Below are positions 1-4,648 of a DNA stretch of 6,723 nucleotides, one piece after another. Source of the stretch: DSFT01 sp032249175 (lineage in GTDB: Bacteria; Hydrothermota; Hydrothermia; LBFQ01; DSFT01); the NCBI GenBank assembly GCA_032249175.1, contig JAVVGK010000090.1:1-6723 (forward strand). The letters run 5' to 3'. The position numbers and the translations under genes were made by a program. Position 1 is the stretch's first letter. The number at the start of each line of letters is the position of its first letter. The notes under the pieces are model-generated. The model was not told where the DNA came from and made no database searches. It saw nothing but the letters and a program-made list of their open reading frames with translations.

Positions 1-27
1 ACTTAACACTATTTATTGGACAAAGCA
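1..27 (+). repeat. 27-base direct repeat, copy 1
   Basis: These 27 bases are identical to 2359-2385. The copy begins ACTTAACACTATTT and ends GGACAAAGCA. It touches the window edge, so the match may extend further left. Its right end runs directly into a hairpin (20-44), just as copy 2 runs into the hairpin at 2381-2398. It contains the 11-mer TTATTGGACAA (13-23), which also occurs inverted upstream of the SDR gene. An exact 27-base match in non-coding DNA 2.36 kb apart is not expected by chance, even in A+T-rich sequence. Confidence 0.9.
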
Positions 28-44
28 GTAAGCTGTTGCCTTGT
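20..44 (-). repeat. Hairpin at the end of the direct repeat, copy 1
   Basis: Bases 20-27 pair with 37-44 around a 9-base loop. Read as minus-strand RNA the stem is ACAAGGCA/UGCUUUGU, eight pairs including one G-U wobble. On the plus strand the same position is an A-C mismatch, so minus is the better RNA strand. No T tract follows, so it is not a typical intrinsic terminator. It lies about 170 bases past the queE stop and could sit in that operon's 3' untranslated region. Confidence 0.5.
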
Positions 45-97
45 ACAATAACTCTGAAATATAGATTATTTCTTATTTTCCCTACCCACCCTTAAAT

Positions 98-112
98 TAA
101 GCCTCTGGCTTA
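98..112. repeat. Perfect short hairpin TAAGCC-TCT-GGCTTA
   Basis: The arms 98-103 and 107-112 are perfect inverted repeats around a 3-base loop. The preceding bases (about 66-97) resemble those before the TAAGGC-TTC-GCCTTA hairpin at 2266-2280. The two sites look like copies of one repeat whose stem bases have changed together: CC/GG in one, GC/GC in the other. Confidence 0.6.
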
Positions 113-131
113 TAAATACCCATTTTTATGC

Positions 132-176
132 CTTGGGGGGCTTTCACCAAGCAAAGTAATAAGTCGTCGCCTTGGT
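132..176. repeat. Alternative hairpin cluster with CTTGG/CCAAG arms
   Basis: The arm at 147-151 (CCAAG) can pair with CTTGG at 132-136 or with CTTGG at 171-175. The longer pairing is 146-152 with 169-176 and one bulged base. These are mutually exclusive structures. Segment 136-148 is the reverse complement of 2597-2609, tying this cluster to the hairpin beside topA. On the plus strand the second pairing is followed by TTTTT (176-180), which looks terminator-like, but no plus-strand gene precedes it. Confidence 0.45.
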
Positions 177-215
177 TTTTCCACTCATCATAAAATTAAA
201 GCTTTGGCTATCTAT

Positions 216-890
216 CTAAACACCTACTGCTTTATCCCAAATAACAAGTTGGAGTCTTGGAGAAAAATTAAACTGATACTTTTTACATAATTCAACAATA
301 ATAGGGCTTAATTTTAAAAATTCTTCTCTATTCTTTGATTGAGGCATTAAGTAAATTAGCTCATTAGGAATTTTAAATGGTTTAACAAAATCCTCAATTA
401 TTTCAATAACATCCCTTTCATTTTCAACAACAAATTTAAAAATTGCTCTTTTAGAATTTAAAAAGAAATCTATTGCTAATTTATTTATTCTTTTTTCATC
501 CTTAACTAATGAATTTTTTAGTTTTGGAGATGTGTTAAAGAAAACTCTTTCACAATCTCTTATAAATCCATAAGGAACTCTCGTTGCTGATGTCTCAATT
601 TCAATTAAATTAAAATCATTAACAACCAATTTTACAAGCTCATTTATGAAGTTATTGTAAATCAAAGGTTCTCCTCCTGTTAAAATTAGATGAATGTTTT
701 TATTAGATTTGCTTTTTATTAAATCTATCAAATTTTTTTTATCATAAGGCTTTCCTTTCATCCAAACTTCTTTTGTATCACACCAAATACAACCAACATC
801 ACAACCAGCAAACCTTAAAAATAATGAAGGAACACCAACAAATTTACCTTCCCCTTGAATTGAATAAAAAATTTCAGCTATTGGTATCAT
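216..890 (-). CDS. queE: 7-carboxy-7-deazaguanine synthase QueE
   Basis: This is a radical SAM enzyme of the queuosine/7-deazaguanine pathway. The family converts 6-carboxytetrahydropterin to 7-carboxy-7-deazaguanine in the cytoplasm. The 224-residue protein has the usual family length. It opens with an IAEIFYSIQGEG substrate-side motif (4-15) and has the cluster-binding motif C30-x3-C34-x2-C37, followed by the TGGEP SAM motif (71-75). Further family-like segments are ETSA (99-102), SPKL (121-124) and a C-terminal RLQLVIWDK (212-220). The ATG shares one base with the endonuclease V stop (TAATG), and a Shine-Dalgarno-like AAGGA lies inside the end of that gene, about 7-8 bases before the ATG. 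No queC, queD or queF is in the window, so the remaining steps must be encoded elsewhere or precursors salvaged. Confidence 0.93.
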   Translation of the reverse strand: MIPIAEIFYSIQGEGKFVGVPSLFLRFAGCDVGCIWCDTKEVWMKGKPYDKKNLIDLIKSKSNKNIHLILTGGEPLIYNNFINELVKLVVNDFNLIEIETSATRVPYGFIRDCERVFFNTSPKLKNSLVKDEKRINKLAIDFFLNSKRAIFKFVVENERDVIEIIEDFVKPFKIPNELIYLMPQSKNREEFLKLSPIIVELCKKYQFNFSPRLQLVIWDKAVGV

Positions 891-1522
891 TAAAACTTCC
901 TTGAATAATAGTCAGCAATCCTTGTAGGTTCAGGCAATTTATAATTTTTTATGGTTTTTAAAACAATAGATAATGCACTATCAAGATCTATAAGGTGTCC
1001 TGGCGAAACAAATATAACATCGCTATTATTCTTACTTCTTAATGCATAAGCTACTGCCTTATTATTAAAATATACAATTTCTTTACATCCTTTAATTTTA
1101 CAAGGCTCTTTATATTTACCTACTAAAATGCTTTTAGCTACTCCAATTGTCGGTTTATTTAAGATAACACCTAAATGACTTGCTATTCCAAGCCCTCTTG
1201 GATGACTTATTCCATGACCATCAACCATTATTAAGTCTGGTTTTATTCTTAGGGTTTCGTAAGCATTAATAAGATTTGGAACTTCTCTAAAAGCCAAAAA
1301 TCCTGGAATATATGGAAAATTAACATTTGATGTTATATTCTTTATTTCAACAATAGATAATGTTTTAAAATCTAAAACAACAAATACAGAATTTATTAAA
1401 TCGCCTCTAAATGCAGAATCACAACCCGCTATATATTTTATTTCAATATCCAAAGGCTTAATAATCACTTTTTTGCTAAGTTCAATTTGTTTTTGCTTTA
1501 AATATTCAATATCAATCTCCAT
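890..1522 (-). CDS. nfi: Endonuclease V (deoxyinosine 3'-endonuclease)
   Basis: Endonuclease V cuts DNA one phosphodiester 3' of deoxyinosine, starting repair of deaminated adenine; some homologues cut inosine in RNA. Expected catalytic features are visible: D35 in AGCDSAF, the strand-separating wedge PYIPG (70-74), E80 in AFRE, D101 in VDGHG, H107 in HPRG, and K130 in GVAKS. Their spacing matches my recollection of the Thermotoga maritima enzyme (D43, E89, D110, K139) with a constant offset of 8-9. The C-terminal SPGH (173-176) and PTRIADYYSR (199-208) are also typical. At 210 residues it looks complete. Its ATG lies inside the end of the SDR gene (11-base overlap) and its stop overlaps the queE ATG by one base, indicating translational coupling. 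Heat promotes adenine deamination, so the gene would suit a thermophile, though mesophiles carry it too. Confidence 0.93.
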   Translation of the reverse strand: MEIDIEYLKQKQIELSKKVIIKPLDIEIKYIAGCDSAFRGDLINSVFVVLDFKTLSIVEIKNITSNVNFPYIPGFLAFREVPNLINAYETLRIKPDLIMVDGHGISHPRGLGIASHLGVILNKPTIGVAKSILVGKYKEPCKIKGCKEIVYFNNKAVAYALRSKNNSDVIFVSPGHLIDLDSALSIVLKTIKNYKLPEPTRIADYYSRKF

Positions 1523-2174
1523 AAAGACTTATGATTTGACCATTTATCATATAAGCTTCATCTGAGCATAAGTAAGCTAAAAATTTTCCAATATCATTTT
1601 CAGTTATTTTTTGTCCAACAGGTGGAAGCAAGACTTCATTTATTCTTATATTGTAATTTTTAAGCTCCTCATATAGAACTTTTGTAAGCATGATTTCACC
1701 TGCCCCTGCTATTGATATAATTCCAGCTTCTTTAAGTGGAATTTGTGCATGAAATCCACCAATTAGTGTATAAACACCTTTATTGACTTCAACCATATAT
1801 TTTAAAAATGTTTTAGCACAAATAAAATGTGTTGTAAGTCTTTGAAACATTACTTCTTCATAAGTCTTTAAATCTAAATCTATAATTTTTTTTCCAGACC
1901 ACCAACTTCCAATTGAAGCAACAACAACATCAATTTTTCCAAATTTATTTAAAATATAATTTTTTATTTTTTCAGCACCTTCCTCCGAGCCTATATTTTC
2001 ACAAATAAAAAACAATTTTTCATTAGCAAAAATTTTTTCTAAATTTTCCAATTTTTCCTTAAATCTTGATGAAACAATAACATATGCCCCTTCACTCAAA
2101 AACTCCCTAACAATTCCTTTTCCAACCTTTCCTGTCCCACCAGCTATATAACAAATTTTGTTTTTTAATTTCAT
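1512..2174 (-). CDS. SDR-fold protein lacking the standard catalytic residues
   Basis: This 220-residue protein has the Rossmann layout of classical short-chain dehydrogenases. An N-terminal nucleotide-binding loop AGGTGKVGKG spans 11-20, but K16 replaces the usual central glycine. A VVASIGS segment (83-90) stands where the NNAG motif normally lies, and INGQIISLYGD (210-220) matches the usual C-terminal INGQ...DGG end. The active site is not standard. By alignment from memory, the Tyr and Lys of YxxxK fall on I153 and G157, the catalytic Ser region reads YTLIGG (135-140), and the helix Asn falls near R112. It may therefore bind a dinucleotide without ordinary SDR oxidoreduction, or use other residues. 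No substrate can be named. It is the first gene of the SDR-nfi-queE unit, with no Shine-Dalgarno sequence. No frameshift or internal stop is seen, so it is an intact gene. Confidence 0.8.
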   Translation of the reverse strand: MKLKNKICYIAGGTGKVGKGIVREFLSEGAYVIVSSRFKEKLENLEKIFANEKLFFICENIGSEEGAEKIKNYILNKFGKIDVVVASIGSWWSGKKIIDLDLKTYEEVMFQRLTTHFICAKTFLKYMVEVNKGVYTLIGGFHAQIPLKEAGIISIAGAGEIMLTKVLYEELKNYNIRINEVLLPPVGQKITENDIGKFLAYLCSDEAYMINGQIISLYGD

Positions 2175-2179
2175 AATGT

Positions 2180-2189
2180 TAAAATTTTA
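2180..2189 (-). promoter_or_regulatory. TAAAATTTTA element before the SDR gene, possible -10
   Basis: A palindromic TAAAATTTTA lies 5 bases before the ATG, where no Shine-Dalgarno sequence is visible. Very similar sequences precede topA (4639-4648, 7 bases before the ATG) and the epimerase gene (6678-6688, 2 bases before the TTG). It could be a -10 element giving a very short leader, or simply A+T-rich start-site context. No well-spaced consensus -35 is evident; TTGGAC upstream is 20 bases away from TAAAAT. Confidence 0.25.
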
Positions 2190-2204
2190 AAGCAAGTTTT
2201 TTTT

Positions 2205-2221
2205 GAATTGTCCAATAATTC
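2205..2221. promoter_or_regulatory. Palindrome GAATT-n7-AATTC upstream of the SDR gene, possible operator
   Basis: The arms 2205-2209 and 2217-2221 are exact inverted repeats centred about 39 bases upstream of the SDR ATG. It overlaps TTGTCCAATAA (2208-2218), the reverse complement of the 11-mer found in both copies of the 27-base repeat. The position suits a regulator-binding site for the operon, but this is inference from symmetry and recurrence only. Confidence 0.25.
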
Positions 2222-2232
2222 CAAAACTATTT

Positions 2233-2310
2233 ATTTTTCTTTATTTTTCCCACCCACCCTAAAAATAAGGCTTCGCCTTAAAACTTCGCCCCCCTTAAAT
2301 TTCCCCCCGT
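2233..2310. repeat. Intergenic repeat with TAAGGC-TTC-GCCTTA hairpin and C runs
   Basis: A pyrimidine tract and CCCACCCACCC lead into a perfect hairpin (arms 2266-2271 and 2275-2280, 3-base loop). Two C-rich runs follow (2288-2294 and 2303-2308). The first part matches 66-112 in the left gap in order and sequence, with compensating changes in the hairpin arms. GC-rich blocks of this kind stand out sharply from the surrounding A+T-rich DNA. A further imperfect inverted pair, GTAAAAC (2309-2315) and GTTTTTAC (2332-2339), lies just beyond. Confidence 0.55.
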
Positions 2311-2358
2311 AAAACCTATAATTTTATTAAAGTTTTTACAAGTTATTAGTTTTCAATC

Positions 2359-2385
2359 ACTTAACACTATTTATTGGACAAAGCA
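2359..2385 (+). repeat. 27-base direct repeat, copy 2
   Basis: Identical to bases 1-27 and in the same orientation. Like copy 1, it passes straight into a hairpin whose first arm begins within the repeat. The 11-mer TTATTGGACAA (2371-2381) inside it forms an inverted pair with 2208-2218, enclosing the GC hairpin segment. The two 27-base copies bracket the whole SDR-nfi-queE operon. Confidence 0.9.
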
Positions 2386-2398
2386 CAGCAGAGTGCTT
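2381..2398. repeat. Perfect hairpin AAGCAC-n6-GTGCTT after direct repeat copy 2
   Basis: Arms 2381-2386 and 2393-2398 are perfect inverted repeats around a 6-base loop. The corresponding place after copy 1 also forms a hairpin (20-44), with a different stem sequence. Preserved pairing with changed bases suggests that the fold matters, or that both derive from a repeat family that tolerates stem variation. Confidence 0.55.
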
Positions 2399-2439
2399 CC
2401 GCTCCCTACTAATTCCCCATAAATTCAATAACTATTTAA

Positions 2440-2577
2440 CAAAGAAAACAAATCTTTCTTGGAAGGGAGATTATAAGAGGAAGGATAAATAATAATGAAA
2501 TCTCATTTAAAGTGCCAAGTAGTGGGATTTATATTTTAAAAGTTAATAACAAGAATGTGAAAATTGCTGTGAAGTAG
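2440..2577 (+). pseudogene. Relic of a type IX secretion (Por) C-terminal sorting tail
   Basis: Reading plus from 2440 to the TAG at 2575-2577 gives 45 codons ending LGREIIRGRINNN..., VPSSGIYILKVNN and KIAVK. This matches what I know of the C-terminal sorting domain of type IX secretion cargo in the Bacteroidota and relatives: a GR(E/K) turn, then (P/L)SSG(I/V)Y-(I/L)-(I/L)-K-V, then a short lysine-ended strand. No start codon lies at the head of the frame; an in-frame stop (2437-2439) precedes it and the first GTG is at 2512. It looks like the 3' end of a larger secreted-protein gene whose body has been deleted or replaced by intergenic repeats. A strong hairpin follows 14 bases after the stop, as would suit the end of a former gene. 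A chance match is possible but unlikely given the length and order of the motif. Confidence 0.6.
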
Positions 2578-2591
2578 GGAATAGGGAATTT

Positions 2592-2611
2592 AAGGGGGTG
2601 AAAGCCCCCTT
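2592..2611 (+). terminator. Strong GC hairpin AAGGGGG-n6-CCCCCTT
   Basis: Seven perfect pairs (2592-2598 with 2605-2611) enclose TGAAAG. It lies 14 bases after the plus-strand relic's stop and about 38 bases past the topA stop on the minus strand, so it could act for either or both. No T tract follows on either strand, so it may block or stabilise RNA ends rather than act as a textbook intrinsic terminator. Bases 2597-2609 recur inverted at 136-148. A smaller CCTT-CCG-AAGG hairpin overlaps at 2608-2618. Confidence 0.4.
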
Positions 2612-2629
2612 CCGAAGGATTATTTAAAG

Positions 2630-2648
2630 GCAATTCAATTAAAATTGC
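2630..2648 (-). terminator. Hairpin immediately after topA
   Basis: On the minus strand, directly after the topA TAA, GCAATT pairs with AATTGC (arms 2643-2648 and 2630-2635) around a 7-base loop, then CCTTTAAAT follows. The stem is short and A+T-rich and the T run is only three bases. It is a weak terminator candidate that may work together with the GC hairpin just downstream. Confidence 0.35.
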
Positions 2649-4631
2649 TTATTTTTTTCTCTTTTTAATTATCCTATTTATCATTTCCTTTGCTTTCTGA
2701 AAACTTTCAAAGGCTTCATTTGGTATTTCATAGCCTTGCTCTTTAAACTTATTTAATAATTCAATTTGTTTCTTTGTTGGTTTTATATTATTTTTTATCC
2801 ACTTTTCAAGTTTTTTTTGATTTTTCATAATGTTTTCATCTAAATCTAAATTTAATTCTTTGGCTAATTTTTGGGCAAATTCTAATTGTTTTTTCGTTGG
2901 TGGTTTATTTTGGTCAATCCATCTTGAAAGCTTTGCTCTATTATTTTTAACCTCTTCACTTAAATCTAAATTTAGATCTTTGGCTAACTTCTGAGCAAAT
3001 TCCAATTGCTTTTCCGTTGGTTTATTATCTTTAATTTTACTTTCAACATCCTTTAATTTCTGATATATTTCATTTGCTACATCTTTCCAATTTAGCTTTC
3101 CCTCTTCCACAAGGTCAAGTTTTTCTTCCATATCAGCAGTAAATTTATAATCTATCACCCAAGGGTATTCTTTACTTAACCAATCTATTAACTTTTCTCC
3201 AATTTCCGTAGGATAAAAAACGCCATTTTTTAGTTTTACATATTTTCTTTTCTTTAATGTTTTAATAATTTGAGCATAAGTTGATGGTCTTCCTATACCA
3301 AGTTTTTCAAGCATTTTAATAAGTGTGCTTTCCGTCCATCTTGGTGGGGGTTGGGTTTGTTTTTCTAATAATTCAACTTTTATTTTATTTAGTTTTTCAT
3401 TTTCATTTAATTTCGGTATAATATTCATCTCAATTTCAGGATAAATTTTTCTCCATCCTTCAAATAAAATGAACTTTCCTTCTGCTATAAGCTCATTTTC
3501 TCCTGCTTTTATTATGTACTTTATTTTTTTCCAAATAGCACTTTCCATTTGACTTGCTATTGCTCTATTCCAAATAAGCTCGTAAATTTTTTTTGCTTTT
3601 CCTGTTAAATTTAAATTGTTTGGCTCTCTCTTAGGACTTATTATAGAAGGTCTTATTGCCTCATGCGCTTCCTGAGCAAATTTCCTTGTTCTAAAAATTC
3701 TAATTTTTTTAGCTAAATAATCCTCTCCAAACTTATTCTTTATATATCCACGAATTTTACTAATAATTTCTTCATTTATCTTAACACTATCAGTTCTATG
3801 ATAAGTAATATAGCCATTTTCATATAAAAATTGAGCTATATTCATAGTTTCTTCAGGGCTAATTCCTAAAATTTTACTTGCATCTTGCTGAAGTGTAGCA
3901 GTTCTATATGGCTCAGGTGGTGCTTCTTTTTGCTCAATTTCTATAATTTTATAAACAACATGCTCACTTTCTTCAATTTCCTTAAAAATTTTTTCAGCTT
4001 CTTCCTTTTCTTTTATATTTCTATTTAATTTTGCTATAAATGTTAAGTTGTCTTTCTTATATATTACTTGAATTTGATAATATGTTTGAGGCTTAAAGTT
4101 TCTTATTTCTCTTTCTCTTTCAACAATAAGTCTTAAAGCAGGACTTTGAACTCTACCAACGGACAATCTGCCTCCAATTGTTTTACTTGCGAGCGGTGAT
4201 AAAAAATATCCAACAATTCTATCAATCAATCTTCTTGAAAATTGTGAATAAACTCTATTATAATCAATATCTCTTGGATTTGAAAGAGCTTTTTTAATTT
4301 CCTCTTCTATAATAGCATGAACTTCAATTCTTTTATAGTTTTTAGGTTTTGTTCTTTGGACTATATGATAAGCAATTGCTTCACCTTCTCTATCAGGATC
4401 CGTTGAAATATAAACTATTTCAGATTTACTAACAACTTCTTTAAGCTCCTTAATAATTTTATTTTTTCCTTTTATAGGAACAAAAAACATTTCAAAATTG
4501 TTTAAATCCACTCCCATTTTATTTTCAGGTAAATCTACAATATGACCAAGTGTAGCTTTTACTAAATATCCTTTTATTAATTTACTTATCGTTTTTGCTT
4601 TACTTGGGCTTTCTACAATAATTAACTTCAT
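2649..4631 (-). CDS. topA: DNA topoisomerase I (type IA) with C-terminal 40-residue repeats
   Basis: Type IA topoisomerases relax negative supercoils by cutting and passing single strands. The Toprim domain (about 1-118) has VESPSKA with E7 and the metal site DPDREGE (78-84). LSVGRVQSPAL (156-166) and HEAIRP (323-328) are typical. The catalytic tyrosine is Y277 in ITYHRTDS, where most bacterial enzymes have YMRTDS; the His form is one I know from reverse gyrases. GIGRPSTYAQI (445-455) closes the core near 535. Bacterial TopA usually continues into Cys4 zinc ribbons, but this 660-residue protein has no cysteine at all. From 537 it carries three repeats with a period of exactly 40 and then a basic end (KKRKK). 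There is no helicase domain, so it is not reverse gyrase. It starts 14 bases after ispDF, with no Shine-Dalgarno sequence. Confidence 0.95.
   Translation of the reverse strand: MKLIIVESPSKAKTISKLIKGYLVKATLGHIVDLPENKMGVDLNNFEMFFVPIKGKNKIIKELKEVVSKSEIVYISTDPDREGEAIAYHIVQRTKPKNYKRIEVHAIIEEEIKKALSNPRDIDYNRVYSQFSRRLIDRIVGYFLSPLASKTIGGRLSVGRVQSPALRLIVEREREIRNFKPQTYYQIQVIYKKDNLTFIAKLNRNIKEKEEAEKIFKEIEESEHVVYKIIEIEQKEAPPEPYRTATLQQDASKILGISPEETMNIAQFLYENGYITYHRTDSVKINEEIISKIRGYIKNKFGEDYLAKKIRIFRTRKFAQEAHEAIRPSIISPKREPNNLNLTGKAKKIYELIWNRAIASQMESAIWKKIKYIIKAGENELIAEGKFILFEGWRKIYPEIEMNIIPKLNENEKLNKIKVELLEKQTQPPPRWTESTLIKMLEKLGIGRPSTYAQIIKTLKKRKYVKLKNGVFYPTEIGEKLIDWLSKEYPWVIDYKFTADMEEKLDLVEEGKLNWKDVANEIYQKLKDVESKIKDNKPTEKQLEFAQKLAKDLNLDLSEEVKNNRAKLSRWIDQNKPPTKKQLEFAQKLAKELNLDLDENIMKNQKKLEKWIKNNIKPTKKQIELLNKFKEQGYEIPNEAFESFQKAKEMINRIIKKRKK
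2667..3023 (-). repeat. Three 40-residue repeats encoded at the 3' end of topA
   Basis: Repeats cover residues 537-575, 577-615 and 617-655. The pattern is KPT-x-KQLEFAQKLAK-x-LNLDL, about ten variable residues, then KL-x-x-WI-x-x-N. Repeats 1 and 2 agree at about 25 of 39 positions. The third keeps the KPTKKQ start but has drifted (IELLNKFKEQGYEIP). The similarity is visible in the DNA too, suggesting tandem duplication. Each unit looks like a small helical module, probably an accessory DNA-binding tail replacing zinc ribbons. I recall similar PT-x-KQL-x-FA modules at the ends of some topoisomerase III proteins, but cannot confirm this here. Confidence 0.85.
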
Positions 4632-4638
4632 TAAGTTA

Positions 4639-4648
4639 TAAAATTTTA
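4639..4648 (-). promoter_or_regulatory. TAAAATTTTA element before topA
   Basis: The same palindromic decamer found before the SDR gene overlaps the ispDF stop codon and lies 7 bases before the topA ATG. It may be a -10 for a separate topA transcript or A+T-rich initiation context. There is no Shine-Dalgarno sequence in this 14-base gap. Confidence 0.2.

Larger units (their letters stand above)
1..215. other. Intergenic region after queE, rich in hairpin repeats
   Basis: No convincing gene is present here; the longest small frames are about 15 codons. The stretch holds one copy of a 27-base direct repeat, at least three potential hairpins, and two imperfect copies of an AAATTAA...TGGCT segment (94-110 and 192-208, about 14 of 17 bases alike). 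The stretch at 66-112 resembles 2233-2280 in the other gap: a pyrimidine-rich run, then CCCACCC or a close variant, then a TAAG-type hairpin. I read it as decayed or dispersed intergenic repeat DNA. No T-rich terminator tract follows queE on the minus strand. Confidence 0.7.
2175..2648. other. Intergenic region between topA and the SDR operon
   Basis: No intact gene is found in these 474 bases. From left to right they hold the SDR upstream region with a candidate operator, a GC-rich hairpin and C-run segment (2233-2310), and copy 2 of the 27-base repeat. These are followed by a perfect hairpin, a plus-strand coding relic resembling a type IX secretion tail, a strong GC hairpin, and a hairpin directly after the topA stop. 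The promoter for SDR-nfi-queE must lie here if that operon has its own. Confidence 0.75.

Noticed and set aside
144..191. Minus-strand 15-codon frame starting ATGATG after queE
   Set aside because: Too short, lies inside hairpin repeat DNA, and has no ribosome-binding sequence or recognisable peptide; chance is the simplest reading.
2205..2385. Complete insertion sequence or miniature transposable element bounded by TTGTCCAATAA inverted ends
   Set aside because: The 11-base inverted pair is suggestive, but there is no transposase and no convincing flanking target-site duplication, and one end is part of a longer direct repeat. It is kept only as a finding to test.
2233..2400. CRISPR array
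   Set aside because: There are no regularly spaced identical repeats with unique spacers; the 27-base repeat occurs only twice, 2.36 kb apart, and the other repeats are irregular hairpins.
2494..2538. Plus-strand 14-codon frame starting at the ATG near 2495
   Set aside because: It is in a different frame from the type IX tail-like sequence, has no conserved pattern, and overlaps that better-supported relic.
2403..2580. 7-base inverted repeat (TCCCTAC at 2403-2409 and GTAGGGA at 2574-2580) flanking the secretion-tail relic
   Set aside because: Seven bases over 170 is too short to separate from chance; the right arm overlaps a tandem TAGGGAA repeat, which raises the chance of coincidental matches.
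2649..4631. Reverse gyrase
   Set aside because: Despite the YHRTDS motif the protein starts directly with the Toprim domain and has no helicase half; 660 residues is far short of the family.
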